A stretch of DNA of 64,000 nt. Origin: Nocardia sp. NRRL S-836. GTDB lineage: Bacteria > Actinomycetota > Actinomycetes > Mycobacteriales > Pseudonocardiaceae. The translations under genes and the position numbers were made by a program. A model generated the notes under the pieces. The model was not told where the DNA came from and did not search any database. It saw only the letters and a program-made list of their open reading frames with translations. Where the stretch lies: positions 139,926-203,925 of the forward strand of contig NZ_LGDY01000107.1 of the NCBI RefSeq assembly GCF_001279525.1, given 5' to 3'. This document shows, in pieces, positions 31,465-40,438 of the stretch; within the stretch, counting starts at the first letter, position 1; each line of letters opens with the position of its first letter.

Positions 31465-32751
31465 TCACGCTTCCGGGTGGCGTGGTTTGCCGCCGACGCG
31501 TTCGCCGGTCGGGACCTCGGCGGTCTCGTCGAGGCGGCCGCACTCGGGTGCCACGGCGGCGGCGGTGTGTTCCTCCTCGTGGGTGGGGAGGGTTTCGGGG
31601 GCGATCACCCAGAAGAAGACCGACAGCAGCAGGGCCGCGCCGGTGACGGCGAAGGAGGCTTCGAAGCCCAGCGTGTCGGCGAGGACGCCTGCGGAGATCG
31701 GGCCGATGATGGCGCCCAGGTCGGTCACCATCTGGAAGCCGGCGAGCACGGGGCCGCCGCGGCCGCGGGCGCCCATCACGTCGGCGACCACGGCGTTCTG
31801 CGGCGGGTTCAGCAGGCCCGCGCCCATGCCCGCGATCAGCGAGGCGGCCATGAAGTCCCACGTGCCGGTGGTGAAGCCCATCCAGATCGTGGTGACGCCG
31901 CTGACGACGAGGCCGGCGATCGCGACCGGTTTGCGGCCGCGGGTGTCGGCGATCCGGCCGGAGAAGAAGAGCATCGAGGCGTTGCCGGCGGCGAACACCG
32001 ACATCGAGATGCCGGCGATGGCGGGGGTCTGTTCCAGTGCCTCGATCACGAACACCGGCACCAGCGAGATCCGCACGCCGAACACGGCCCAGCCGTTGGC
32101 GAACCCGGAGGCCAGGGCGGCGTGGTAGGCACGGTGGCGCATCGCGTCCATGAACGGCATGTGGTCGGTGCCGTTCGCCCTGTCCAGTGCCGCCAGCTCC
32201 GAACGCCGCAGGAAGAACCAGACGACGAACGCCGCGACGCACAGCAACGCGCCGTAGGACACGAACGGCACCCACAGCCCGAGTGGCACGAGGCCGGCGC
32301 CGACGATCGGGCCCGCGACGTTGCCGACGAGGAAGCCGGCCGCCCACATGCCGGAGGCCCGGCCGCGCATCGGCGCGGGGGTGATGCGGATCAGCAACGC
32401 GAGCGCGGCGACGGTGAACATCGTCGACCCCACGCCCGCGAGCGCCCGCCAGCCGAGCATCTCGAAGTAGCTGCCGGAGAACCCGGCCATGGTCGTGCCG
32501 GCCGCGACGATCAGGATGCCGACGATGTAGACGTGCGGCTCGCCGAACCTGTTCACGAGCAGTCCGCTCAGCGGCGCGAACGCCAGCCGGACCAGCGCGA
32601 ACACGCTGATCAGGACCGCGATGGCGGTGTGCCCGACGCCGAAGGTCGCCGCGAACACCGGCAGCACCGGCGCCACGATCCCGAACCCGATGGCGATGAT
32701 GAAGCTCGCCGCGACCAGTACCCACACCTCAACCGGCAAGCGCTCGCGCAC
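31465..32751 (-). CDS. MFS transporter
   Basis: 428 aa with 12 hydrophobic helices and a charged C-terminal tail. Family motif A-like loops are visible (GLLVNRFGEPHVY and GRIADTRGRKPVAIAG, the latter a clean motif A in the second half). Drug/solute efflux of the DHA1 type is most likely. GTG start with GGGAGG upstream. A 17-bp palindrome lies 11 bases upstream of the start and suggests local repression, though no regulator is adjacent. Confidence 0.85.
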   Translation of the reverse strand: MRERLPVEVWVLVAASFIIAIGFGIVAPVLPVFAATFGVGHTAIAVLISVFALVRLAFAPLSGLLVNRFGEPHVYIVGILIVAAGTTMAGFSGSYFEMLGWRALAGVGSTMFTVAALALLIRITPAPMRGRASGMWAAGFLVGNVAGPIVGAGLVPLGLWVPFVSYGALLCVAAFVVWFFLRRSELAALDRANGTDHMPFMDAMRHRAYHAALASGFANGWAVFGVRISLVPVFVIEALEQTPAIAGISMSVFAAGNASMLFFSGRIADTRGRKPVAIAGLVVSGVTTIWMGFTTGTWDFMAASLIAGMGAGLLNPPQNAVVADVMGARGRGGPVLAGFQMVTDLGAIIGPISAGVLADTLGFEASFAVTGAALLLSVFFWVIAPETLPTHEEEHTAAAVAPECGRLDETAEVPTGERVGGKPRHPEA

Positions 32752-32761
32752 CGAAAGCCTC

Positions 32762-32778
32762 CCTTAGCCCTGCTAAGG
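32762..32778. promoter_or_regulatory. Palindromic operator upstream of the MFS gene
   Basis: CCTTAGC-CCT-GCTAAGG, perfect 7-bp arms. It sits 11-27 bases before the MFS GTG, overlapping where the promoter/leader must be. The regulator is unknown (MarR/TetR-like half-sites). Confidence 0.5.
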
Positions 32779-32802
32779 ATATGTCACGCGGCAACTAAAT
32801 GT

Positions 32803-33612
32803 TCAGTCGAGCAGCTCATCCACTCTGCGTACGTACGCAGTCACGGGGTAGGCGGCGACGAACCCGCACGCCTCGGCGAACCGCTCCCCCGGACCCTCGT
32901 CCACCTGCGACGCGACCAGCGCCGCGCCCGCCGACCGCAGTGCCGCGACCGCGGACACCACCAGCGAGAGCCCCAGGCCACGGCGTCGTCGCGCCGGTCG
33001 CACCACGCACTGCTCGACCAGGCCGACGCCCCGTTCGGCGAACCCGGACACGAAACCGCCGACCCGGTCGCCGTCGTCCACGACCAGCAGCAGGCACCGC
33101 GGGTCGTCCAGCCGGTGCCCGAGCCACTTCTGCAACCGCGCCCGGTTGCCGACCAGCTCGTCGGACAGCAGCTCCACGATGCCCGGCAGGTCGGCGTCCT
33201 CCGCCCGCCGCACGCCCTCCGCGACCACGGCACGCCCGCGGTGCACGACGGTCAGCAGCTCCTCGACGGCGTACCAGCCGGAGTCGTCGGCGATGCCCTC
33301 GATCTCGTCCACGGTCGTCGGCGAGGCGTAGACCACGGCCTCGGCCCGCCCCACGTCGGCGAACGTCTGCTCCAGCCGCAGCAGCGTCGAGGCGACCTCC
33401 ACCGACGACCCGTCGAGCGCGCAGCCGAAGTTGCCGCTGGGCAACGGGTTCTCCCGGTTGATCACGACGGCCGCGCTGCCGACTCGGCCGATCTTGCCGT
33501 ACCTGACCGCGCCGGACGCCAGCCGCGCGCCTTCCACGAGGATCGCGAGCGAGCGCGACTGGTACGGGTCGAGCAGCTCCGGGTCGTCCGGGTCGCGCAA
33601 CGGGTCAACCAA
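32803..33612 (-). CDS. GNAT-family acetyltransferase with an N-terminal extension
   Basis: 269 aa. The C-terminal ~100 residues are a GNAT domain: LLVVDDGDRVGGFVSGF, then QCVVRPARRRRGLGLSLVVSAV (acetyl-CoA loop) and FAEACGFVAAYPVTAYV. The N-terminal ~140 residues resemble the DUF4081-type domain fused to GNAT in actinobacteria (LRLEQTFADVGRAEAVVYAS, SGWYAVEELL). The TTG at 33612 has GGAAGGA upstream and overlaps the end of the glycosyltransferase gene by 8 bases. The substrate is unknown. Confidence 0.78.
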   Translation of the reverse strand: MVDPLRDPDDPELLDPYQSRSLAILVEGARLASGAVRYGKIGRVGSAAVVINRENPLPSGNFGCALDGSSVEVASTLLRLEQTFADVGRAEAVVYASPTTVDEIEGIADDSGWYAVEELLTVVHRGRAVVAEGVRRAEDADLPGIVELLSDELVGNRARLQKWLGHRLDDPRCLLLVVDDGDRVGGFVSGFAERGVGLVEQCVVRPARRRRGLGLSLVVSAVAALRSAGAALVASQVDEGPGERFAEACGFVAAYPVTAYVRRVDELLD

Positions 33613-34654
33613 CGCGGCGGTCCTTCCACCTCGCGCCGGGTCGCAGCGCGCAGTCCAGCAGGAACACCCCGATCGTCGCCCACGACAGCGGTGCCAGCAC
33701 GGCGGAGACCTCCGGCTGGCCGACGCGCTTGACGAACGCCCGGTGCGGTGCGGCCTGCGCGCACCACGCCAGCCACGACCACGGCGAGCGCCACCGCAGG
33801 ACCGGGACCAGCCCGTACACGAGGTGCAGCAGCCCGGCGGCGAACAGCAGCGGGCGGGCCCGCGCGCCGAACATGTCCCGGAACGCGGGCTGGATGCTCT
33901 TGCGCAACGACCGCCAGGTGTCACCGAACGTGTCAAGGCCCGAGGTCGTCAGCAGCATCGAGGCGTCCACGAACCGCACGAACCCGCCGGAGTCCCTGAC
34001 CAGGGTCGCGAGCCCGACGTCGTCGGCGTGGTCGCCGGCCAGCGCCTCCCAGCCACCGGCCTTCTCGAACGCGGCCCGCCGCACGAGGACGCAGTGCCCG
34101 ACCGCGAGCGCCGTCGGTCCCTTGCCGTCCGGCGGCGAGCCCTCGAACACCAGCGAGTTGAACGCGGGCAGCAGGAACCACCAGGCCGGCCCGGTGCCGC
34201 GCGCCGACGACGAGATCAGGTCCGCGCCCAGCTCCGAGGCCGTGGCCACGAGCCGTCCGACCAGGTCGGGCGAGCAGGTGATGTCAGCGTCCACGAACAG
34301 CAGCCAGTCCTCGTCGCGCACGGCCTGCACACCGAGGTGCATCGCGTGCACCTTCCCCGCCCACCCCTGCGGCGGACCGGGCGACGCGATGACCTCGGCG
34401 CCGTGCGCGAGCGCCACCTTGGCCGTCGAATCCGCGGAAGCGTCGTCCACCACGACCACGCGCACGCCCGGCTGGCCGACCAGACCGGTCAGCAACGACG
34501 GCAGGGTGGCTTCTTCGTCACGTGCCGGCACCACGGCCAGCACGGACCCTGTCTTCGACGACTCCGACACCATCGGCACGTGCTTCCACTGCGCGACGGT
34601 GCGCGCGGACCGCAGTGTGGACAGCACCCCGGACACCACACCCAACAGGACCAT
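33605..34654 (-). CDS. GT2 glycosyltransferase with C-terminal membrane helices
   Basis: 349 aa. N-terminal anchor helix (VLLGVVSGVLSTL), then a GT-A domain: VLAVVPARDEEATLP, VVVVDDASADSTA, the DxD in LLFVDADITCSPD, and GDHADDVGLATLVRDSG as the acceptor motif. Two to three hydrophobic helices close the protein. It resembles the hydroxychlorobactene-glucosyltransferase/HpnB group, which acts on carotenoids or hopanoids at the membrane. No carotenoid or hopanoid genes are near, so the acceptor is open. Confidence 0.82.
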   Translation of the reverse strand: MVLLGVVSGVLSTLRSARTVAQWKHVPMVSESSKTGSVLAVVPARDEEATLPSLLTGLVGQPGVRVVVVDDASADSTAKVALAHGAEVIASPGPPQGWAGKVHAMHLGVQAVRDEDWLLFVDADITCSPDLVGRLVATASELGADLISSSARGTGPAWWFLLPAFNSLVFEGSPPDGKGPTALAVGHCVLVRRAAFEKAGGWEALAGDHADDVGLATLVRDSGGFVRFVDASMLLTTSGLDTFGDTWRSLRKSIQPAFRDMFGARARPLLFAAGLLHLVYGLVPVLRWRSPWSWLAWCAQAAPHRAFVKRVGQPEVSAVLAPLSWATIGVFLLDCALRPGARWKDRRVG

Positions 34655-34680
34655 GCGTCCACCCTGACACACTCAGGTAC

Positions 34681-36951
34681 GTGCACCTGCCCGATCTCCC
34701 GGTGAAGTCCGTCCTGCCCGAGCTCCTGCGCACCCTGGAGCACCACGGGTCGGCGGTTCTCGTCGCGCCGCCTGGCACCGGCAAGACCACGCTGGTCCCG
34801 CTGGCGCTGCCCGGCAAGGTCGTGGTCGCCGAGCCACGCCGGATCGCCGCCCGCGCCGCCGCCGCGCGCATGGCGAGCCTGCTGGGCGAACCGGTCGGCC
34901 ACACCGTCGGCTACTCGGTGCGCGGCGACCGCAAGACCAGCCGGCACACCCGCATCGAGGTCGTGACCAGCGGTCTGCTCGTCCGCCGCCTGCAGCACGA
35001 CCAGGAGCTCACCGGCGTCGGCACCGTCCTGCTCGACGAGTGCCACGAACGCCACCTCGACGCCGACCTGCTGCTCGCGCTCCTGCTGGACGCCAAAGCG
35101 GGCCTGCGGCCTGACCTCAGGCTGCTCGCGACGTCCGCGACCGTTGCCGCCCAACGACTCGCCGACCTGCTCGGCGACGCACCGGTCCTGCACACCGAGG
35201 CCCGCACGTTCGACACGACGATCACGTACGTGCCGCCGGCGCGCAACGAGCACATCGAGAACACCGTCGCGCGGGCCATCAACCGGGCGTTGTCCGAAGT
35301 GGACGGTGACGTGCTCGCGTTCCTGCCCGGCGTGCGCGAGATCAACCGCACGGCCCGCCTGCTGAACGCCGACACGGTGGTGCTGCACGGCCAGCTCAAG
35401 GCAGCCGTGCAGGACGCCGCCCTCCAGCCCGGTCCGCGCCAGCGGGTCGTGCTCGCCACCAGCATCGCCGAGTCCAGCCTGACCGTGCCCGGCGTGCGGG
35501 CGGTCGTCGACGCCGGGCTGGCCCGCGTCCCGCGCGTCGACCACCGCCGCGGGCTCGCCGGCCTCGCGACGATCCGCGTGTCCCAGGCCGTCGCCGACCA
35601 GCGCGCCGGTCGCGCCGGACGTGAGGCGCCCGGCCGCGTCTACCGCTGCTGGCCCGAACACGAGCACTCGACGCTTCCCCGCTACCCCGAACCGGAGATC
35701 CGCACCGCCGACCTGACCCGGCTCGCGCTCGAGCTCGCCGTGTGGGGCACCCCGGACGGTTCCGGCCTGAACTGGTGGGACGCCCCGCCGGAGGGCGCGC
35801 TCAAGGCGGCCCAGGAGACGTTGACCGCGATCGGCGCGCTCGAACCGGACCGCCGCGACCGCATCGCGAGCGTCGGCCTGCACCCGCGCCTGGGCCGCGC
35901 GCTGATCGACGGCAGCGCACTCGCGGGCAACCGGACGGCCGCCGAGGTCGTGGCGTTGCTCGACGACAGCACCCACCCCGCCACGACCGACCTGGCCACC
36001 GCTCTGAAGTCCCCCGGCAAGTGGCGCCAGGAGGCCAAGAAACTCGAAAAGCTCGGCACGAACCCGCAGGGCAACGGTGACCCGGCCCTGGTCGTCGCCC
36101 TCGCCTACCCGGAGCGGCTGGCGAAGCGCAGGTCCAAGAACAGCACCGTCTACCTGATGGCCAACGGCACGGCCGTCGAGCACGACAACTCGCACTCCCA
36201 GTGGCTCGCGGTCGCGATCGCCGACCGCGAACCGGGCAGCAAGCACGGCCGCATCCGCCTCGCCGCGCCCGCCGACGAAGAGCTCGCCGTCACGGCCGCC
36301 GCCGCACTCGTGCACACGGTCGACGACATCCGCTGGGACCGTGACGTCGTCGCGAACAGCGTCCGCAAGCTCGGCGCGATCACCCTGGACGAACGCCCGC
36401 TCAACGACCTGGCCAAGTCGCAGCAGGCACTGCGCATGGGCCTGGAGGCCGAGGGGCTGGGCTTGCTCAAGTGGACCGACGCCGCCAAGCGCCTGCGCGA
36501 ACGGATGGCGTTCCTGCACCGGACCCGCGACTGGCCCGCCGTGGACGACGAGAGCCTGATCCGCTCGCTCGACCTGGGCAAGGCGAAGAAGCGCTCCGAC
36601 CTGGCCAAGATCGACACCGCGCAGGTGCTGCGGAACCTGCTGCCGTGGCCGGAGGCGGCCGAGTTCGACCAGCTCGCCCCGGAACGCATCGGCCAGGGCA
36701 AGGTCGACTACACCCAGGACGTCCCCGCGCTGCACGTGCGCATCCAGGACGCGATGAAGTGGGCCGACACGCCGAAGATCGCGGGCGTGCCGGTGGTGGT
36801 GCACCTGCTCTCCCCCGCGGGCCGGCCCACGGCCGTGACGAGCGACCTCAGGTCGTTCTGGCGCAACGGCTACCTGCGGGTCCGCAGCGAGCTGAAGGGC
36901 CGCTACCCCAAGCACCACTGGCCGGAACGCCCCTACGACAAGAGCAGGTGA
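34681..36951 (+). CDS. hrpB: HrpB-type ATP-dependent helicase
   Basis: 756 aa. DEAH-box helicase with Walker A APPGTGKTTLVPLAL, motif II LLDECHERHLDAD, motif III ATSATV and motif VI QRAGRAGREAPGRVYR, then the HrpB-specific C-terminal domain (SFWRNGYLRVRSELKGRYPKHHWP). Probable RNA helicase, role in bacteria unclear. GTG start at 34681, close to the divergent glycosyltransferase start (26-bp gap), so the promoters must overlap. Confidence 0.9.
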   Translation: MHLPDLPVKSVLPELLRTLEHHGSAVLVAPPGTGKTTLVPLALPGKVVVAEPRRIAARAAAARMASLLGEPVGHTVGYSVRGDRKTSRHTRIEVVTSGLLVRRLQHDQELTGVGTVLLDECHERHLDADLLLALLLDAKAGLRPDLRLLATSATVAAQRLADLLGDAPVLHTEARTFDTTITYVPPARNEHIENTVARAINRALSEVDGDVLAFLPGVREINRTARLLNADTVVLHGQLKAAVQDAALQPGPRQRVVLATSIAESSLTVPGVRAVVDAGLARVPRVDHRRGLAGLATIRVSQAVADQRAGRAGREAPGRVYRCWPEHEHSTLPRYPEPEIRTADLTRLALELAVWGTPDGSGLNWWDAPPEGALKAAQETLTAIGALEPDRRDRIASVGLHPRLGRALIDGSALAGNRTAAEVVALLDDSTHPATTDLATALKSPGKWRQEAKKLEKLGTNPQGNGDPALVVALAYPERLAKRRSKNSTVYLMANGTAVEHDNSHSQWLAVAIADREPGSKHGRIRLAAPADEELAVTAAAALVHTVDDIRWDRDVVANSVRKLGAITLDERPLNDLAKSQQALRMGLEAEGLGLLKWTDAAKRLRERMAFLHRTRDWPAVDDESLIRSLDLGKAKKRSDLAKIDTAQVLRNLLPWPEAAEFDQLAPERIGQGKVDYTQDVPALHVRIQDAMKWADTPKIAGVPVVVHLLSPAGRPTAVTSDLRSFWRNGYLRVRSELKGRYPKHHWPERPYDKSR

Positions 36952-36961
36952 GGGGCGGGCC

Positions 36962-38035
36962 ATGGCACACATCGCGATCTTCCTGCTCCCCGAGCGCGGT
37001 CACGTGCTGCCCGCGCTCGGGCTGGCCGAGGAGCTCGTGCGCCGCGGGCACCGGGTGAGCGTCCCGGTGCCCGCACCGCTCGCCGCCGCCGTGTCGAGCA
37101 CCGGTGCCACGCCGCGGTGCCACGACACGACGCTCAGCTTCCCGCTGCCCGCCGAGCTGCACTTCGCGGCCAGGGCGGTGTTCGCCGACGCCGAGGCCAC
37201 GCTTCCGGTGCTGGAGCGGCTCTTCCGCGCCGATCCGCCGGACCTCGTGCTGTGGGACATCGCCGCCTGGGCGGGTGCGCTGGTCGCGCGCCGGCTGGGC
37301 GTGCCGGACCTGTTGGTGGAGAGCCTGCTGTCCAGCAACGGGCACTGGTCGCTCGGTGACGCCGCCGTGCCGTCCACCGGGTTCGGCCCGGACGTTGTCG
37401 AGTTCTTCACCAGGGTGCACGGGTTCGTCGGCAGCGCGCTGCCGGAGTTCATGACGGGTGTGCGCAGGCGGATCGCCCTGTTCCCCAGGGAGTTCCAGCC
37501 GGAGGGCGACACGTTCGGCGACTGGCACGCGTTCGTCGGCCCGTGCCTGACCTCGCGGCCGTTCCAGGCGCCGTGGACGCCGCCGGGCGGACCGGTGGTG
37601 CTCGCGACGGCCGCGGTCGAGGAGTGCGCGGAGGCGGCGATCGGCATGCCGTGGCACCTGGTCACGACGGGCGGCCGGGCGGCGTCGAACGTCGAGGTGC
37701 ACGACGACGTCCCGCAGCTGCGGGTGCTGGAGCACGCCGCCGTCTTCGTCACGAACGGCGGGATGGCAGGGGTGATGGAGGCGCTGCACCACGGCGTGCC
37801 CATGATCGTCGTGCCGCGGATGACCGACCAGCGCCTCAACGGCCAGCGGGTCGAGGAGCTCGGTCTGGGCGTGGTGCTCGACACCGCGACCGCGGAGGGC
37901 GTGCGGTCGTTGGTCGACCAGCTGGCCTCGGACTCGGCGATCTCCGCACGCGTCGAGGACATGCAGCGGATGATCCACCGGGCGGGCGGCAGCACCGCCG
38001 CCGCGGACGTCGTCGAAGAGGAGCTGGCACGGTGA
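36962..38035 (+). CDS. MGT-family (GT1) glycosyltransferase
   Basis: 357 aa. N-terminal ERGHVLPALGLAEELVRRGH and C-terminal LRVLEHAAVFVTNGGMAGVMEALHHGVPMIVVPRMTDQ match macrolide/UDP-glucuronosyl-type GT-B enzymes. The usual HxGxxT/S reads TNGGMAGV, so the first His of the donor motif is replaced. Likely modifies a lipid or a drug-like molecule. ATG at 36962 in GGGCGGGCC context, 10 bp after hrpB. It overlaps the HD-domain gene start (GTGA). Confidence 0.82.
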   Translation: MAHIAIFLLPERGHVLPALGLAEELVRRGHRVSVPVPAPLAAAVSSTGATPRCHDTTLSFPLPAELHFAARAVFADAEATLPVLERLFRADPPDLVLWDIAAWAGALVARRLGVPDLLVESLLSSNGHWSLGDAAVPSTGFGPDVVEFFTRVHGFVGSALPEFMTGVRRRIALFPREFQPEGDTFGDWHAFVGPCLTSRPFQAPWTPPGGPVVLATAAVEECAEAAIGMPWHLVTTGGRAASNVEVHDDVPQLRVLEHAAVFVTNGGMAGVMEALHHGVPMIVVPRMTDQRLNGQRVEELGLGVVLDTATAEGVRSLVDQLASDSAISARVEDMQRMIHRAGGSTAAADVVEEELAR

Positions 38036-38634
38036 GACGGATCTGGGACGACGCGGTTCGGGCGCTGGGTGGCACACCGGACGCGGGTGACCTGGCCGAA
38101 CGCTACGCCGAGCCGCACCGGGCCTACCACAACACCTTCCACGTGGTGACGGTCGTGCGCGACTCCTCCGCACTCGCGGACGCCTTCGCGTTCTCCGTGG
38201 AGGAACGGGCGGTCCTCGCCCTCGCCGCGTGCGCGCACGACGTGATCTACGACGGCAAGCCCGGTGACGACGAACGCGCCAGCGCGCAGTGGGCCCGTGA
38301 CCGCCTTGCGGGACTGGACGAACAGCACATCGCCCGCGTGGAGTCGTTGGTGCTGGCCACGATCACGCACTCGTCCGACGACCCGCTCGCACACGTGCTG
38401 CTGGACGCCGACCTCGCGATCCTCGGTTCGGAACCCGAGCACTACGAGCGCTACCGGCAGGCCGTGCGCCGCGAGTACGCGCGGTACGACGACCCGGCGT
38501 GGCGCACCGGACGGGCCGCGGTGCTGAGGTCGTTGCTGGAGCGCGACGACCTCTACGTGACCGAGCCCGCGCGGCAGCTGTGGGACGCCGCCGCGCGGAG
38601 CAACCTGGCCCGCGAGCTTCAGTCCCTGGCGTAG
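38032..38634 (+). CDS. HD-domain metal-dependent phosphohydrolase
   Basis: 200 aa. Metal ligands: YHNTFHVVTVV (His), ACAHDVIYDG (HD pair) and later DADLAILGSEPEHYERY (Asp). This is the small HD family annotated as predicted metal-dependent phosphohydrolase. GTG start overlapping the glycosyltransferase stop by 4 bases. The gene ends 16 bp inside the 3' end of the convergent racemase gene. Substrate unknown. Confidence 0.8.
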   Translation: MRRIWDDAVRALGGTPDAGDLAERYAEPHRAYHNTFHVVTVVRDSSALADAFAFSVEERAVLALAACAHDVIYDGKPGDDERASAQWARDRLAGLDEQHIARVESLVLATITHSSDDPLAHVLLDADLAILGSEPEHYERYRQAVRREYARYDDPAWRTGRAAVLRSLLERDDLYVTEPARQLWDAAARSNLARELQSLA

Positions 38635-39722
38635 AGCACGCGGGTGGCGGTGGTGAAGCGCCGCAGGGTCTCCGGGATCGGCTCGACGCCGATGCCCGGC
38701 CCGGCCGGAACGCGCATGAACCCGTCCACCAGCTCGAACGGCTCCGTGAGGTCCTCCGCGAAGTAGCGGCGCGACGCCGACACGTCACCGGGCAGCACGA
38801 AACCGGGCAACGCGGCCAGCGCGAGGTTCGGCCCACGCCCGACACCGGTCTCCAGCATCCCGCCGCACCACACCGGAACGCCGTGCGCCACCGCGACGTC
38901 GTGGATCCGGCGCGCCTCCAGGTACCCGCCGACCCGCGCGGGCTTGACGTTGATCACCCGGCACGCGTCGAGCGCGATCGCCGTGGCCGCGTCCTTCGCC
39001 GAGGTGATCGACTCGTCCAGGCAGATCGGCGTGCGGATCCGCTGTGCCAGCAGGGCGTGGCCGCGGAGGTCGTCCTCTTCGAGGGGTTGTTCCACCAGCA
39101 GCAGGCCGAACTCGTCCAGGCGGCGCAGGTGGTCGGCGTCGGCCAGCGTGTAGGCGGTGTTCGCGTCGACCTGCAGCAGGACGTCGCCGAAGCGCTCGCG
39201 GACCGCGCGGACGGGGTCGACGTCCCAGCCCGGCTCGATCTTGAGCTTGATCCGCGCGTAGCCCTGCGCCAGGTAGTCCTCGACGTCCGCGAGCAGCTCC
39301 GGGATCGAGTCCTTGATCCCCACCGAGACACCGGCGGGGACTTCGTCGGCCGTGGCACCCAGGAACGTGCCGATCGGCATCCCGAACGAGCGCAGCTCGG
39401 CGTCCAGGACCGCGGTCTCCAGCGCGGCCTTGGCGAGCTTGTGGCCCTTGACCGCGTGCGTCCTCGGCCCGACCGCCGCAGCGGTGACCTCCGGTGTCAC
39501 CCGCGGCACGAGGTGCTCGGCCAGCACCAGCTCCGCGGCGGCGACGAACTCCGAGCAGTACAGCGGTTCCGGGTCGGCCGCGAACTCCGACCAGCCCTCC
39601 GCGGTGTCCGTGACGACGCGCAGCAGGAACGTGTCCTTCGTCGTCATCGTGCCGAACGACGTGCGGAACGGCGACACCAGCGGGATCGCGACGTGCAGCA
39701 ACTCGACCCGGTCGATCCTCAT
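38619..39722 (-). CDS. menC: o-Succinylbenzoate synthase / N-succinylamino-acid racemase (enolase superfamily)
   Basis: 367 aa, the length of the NSAR/OSBS subfamily. KIK acid/base motif ARIKLKIEPGWD, metal ligands in LLQVDANTAY (Asp), LLVEQPLEEDD (Glu) and CLDESIT (Asp), and the second catalytic Lys in INVKPARVGG. Enzymes of this branch make o-succinylbenzoate for menaquinone and/or racemise N-succinyl amino acids. The operon partners (a COG3375-type GNAT and an amino-acid permease) favour the racemase role; no other men gene is near. It overlaps the GNAT stop by 4 bases. Confidence 0.85.
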   Translation of the reverse strand: MRIDRVELLHVAIPLVSPFRTSFGTMTTKDTFLLRVVTDTAEGWSEFAADPEPLYCSEFVAAAELVLAEHLVPRVTPEVTAAAVGPRTHAVKGHKLAKAALETAVLDAELRSFGMPIGTFLGATADEVPAGVSVGIKDSIPELLADVEDYLAQGYARIKLKIEPGWDVDPVRAVRERFGDVLLQVDANTAYTLADADHLRRLDEFGLLLVEQPLEEDDLRGHALLAQRIRTPICLDESITSAKDAATAIALDACRVINVKPARVGGYLEARRIHDVAVAHGVPVWCGGMLETGVGRGPNLALAALPGFVLPGDVSASRRYFAEDLTEPFELVDGFMRVPAGPGIGVEPIPETLRRFTTATRVLYARD

Positions 39723-40438
39723 CCGCGCCGCTCCAGCTCGTACCAGCCGTCACGGGACATCGACGTGGCGACGAAGCCGCGGTCGAAGGCGTCGACGAAC
39801 ACCTCCCGCACCGCCTCACGCCACTGCCGTGCCCGCTCCGGCGACTCCTTGCGCACCTGGACGATGTCGTGTGGCACCCGGCACCAGATCCGTTCGCCGT
39901 CGGTGCGCCGCAACGGTTCCCCGTCGGGCGCGGTCGCGGTGACCTCGCCGCGCGGCTCGGACTCGTGCGCAACGGCGGTGCCGGTCAGGTCCCACCGCAC
40001 GGTGAGCCGGTCGGACTCGCCGTCGTTGACGCCGTCGTTCATCGGCCCGTAGAAGTCCACCGTGTACTCGGTGACGACGGCGCCGAGCTTCACCAGGTTG
40101 AACCGGGCGTTGCGCGCCACCAGCGGGTCGTAGGTCCAGCGCATCGACCGCGCGCCGAGCCCGGCCGCCCACTGCTTCTGCGCGAGCTTCAACGGGAGGC
40201 CGACGCCGGGTGCGGCGGCGGCGATCATCGAGTACGCCGAGCCGTCCGGGCAGAACAGCCCGGTCGTGGCACCGACCAGCTCGTCGCCGTCGAACGCGCC
40301 GATCGTCGCGCCGCCCGCGTGCCGGACGCAGTGCAGAGTCTCGGTGGACAGCACGTCGACGCTGGTCTCCCACACGTCCGCGTAGTACCGCGCCGCCCTG
40401 GCGATGCCGGGCACGTCAGTGATCGCCTGGAACCGCAA
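39719..40438 (-). CDS. COG3375-type GNAT protein, probable amino-acid N-succinyltransferase
   Basis: 239 aa. A GNAT-like fold: GATIGAFDGDELVGATTGLF, MRWTYDPLVARNARFNLVKLGAVVTEYTVDFYG. Known: in Geobacillus a GNAT succinyltransferase works with NSAR to convert D- to L-amino acids, and this type of GNAT gene often sits beside NSAR/OSBS genes. Seen: it lies between the permease and the racemase with overlapping ends (23 and 4 bp). Inference: it succinylates an amino acid before racemisation. Confidence 0.72.
   Translation of the reverse strand: MRFQAITDVPGIARAARYYADVWETSVDVLSTETLHCVRHAGGATIGAFDGDELVGATTGLFCPDGSAYSMIAAAAPGVGLPLKLAQKQWAAGLGARSMRWTYDPLVARNARFNLVKLGAVVTEYTVDFYGPMNDGVNDGESDRLTVRWDLTGTAVAHESEPRGEVTATAPDGEPLRRTDGERIWCRVPHDIVQVRKESPERARQWREAVREVFVDAFDRGFVATSMSRDGWYELERRG

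Noticed and set aside
34489..36972. 827-codon frame opposite hrpB
   Set aside because: High-GC antisense shadow; no family motifs, while the plus strand has all helicase motifs.
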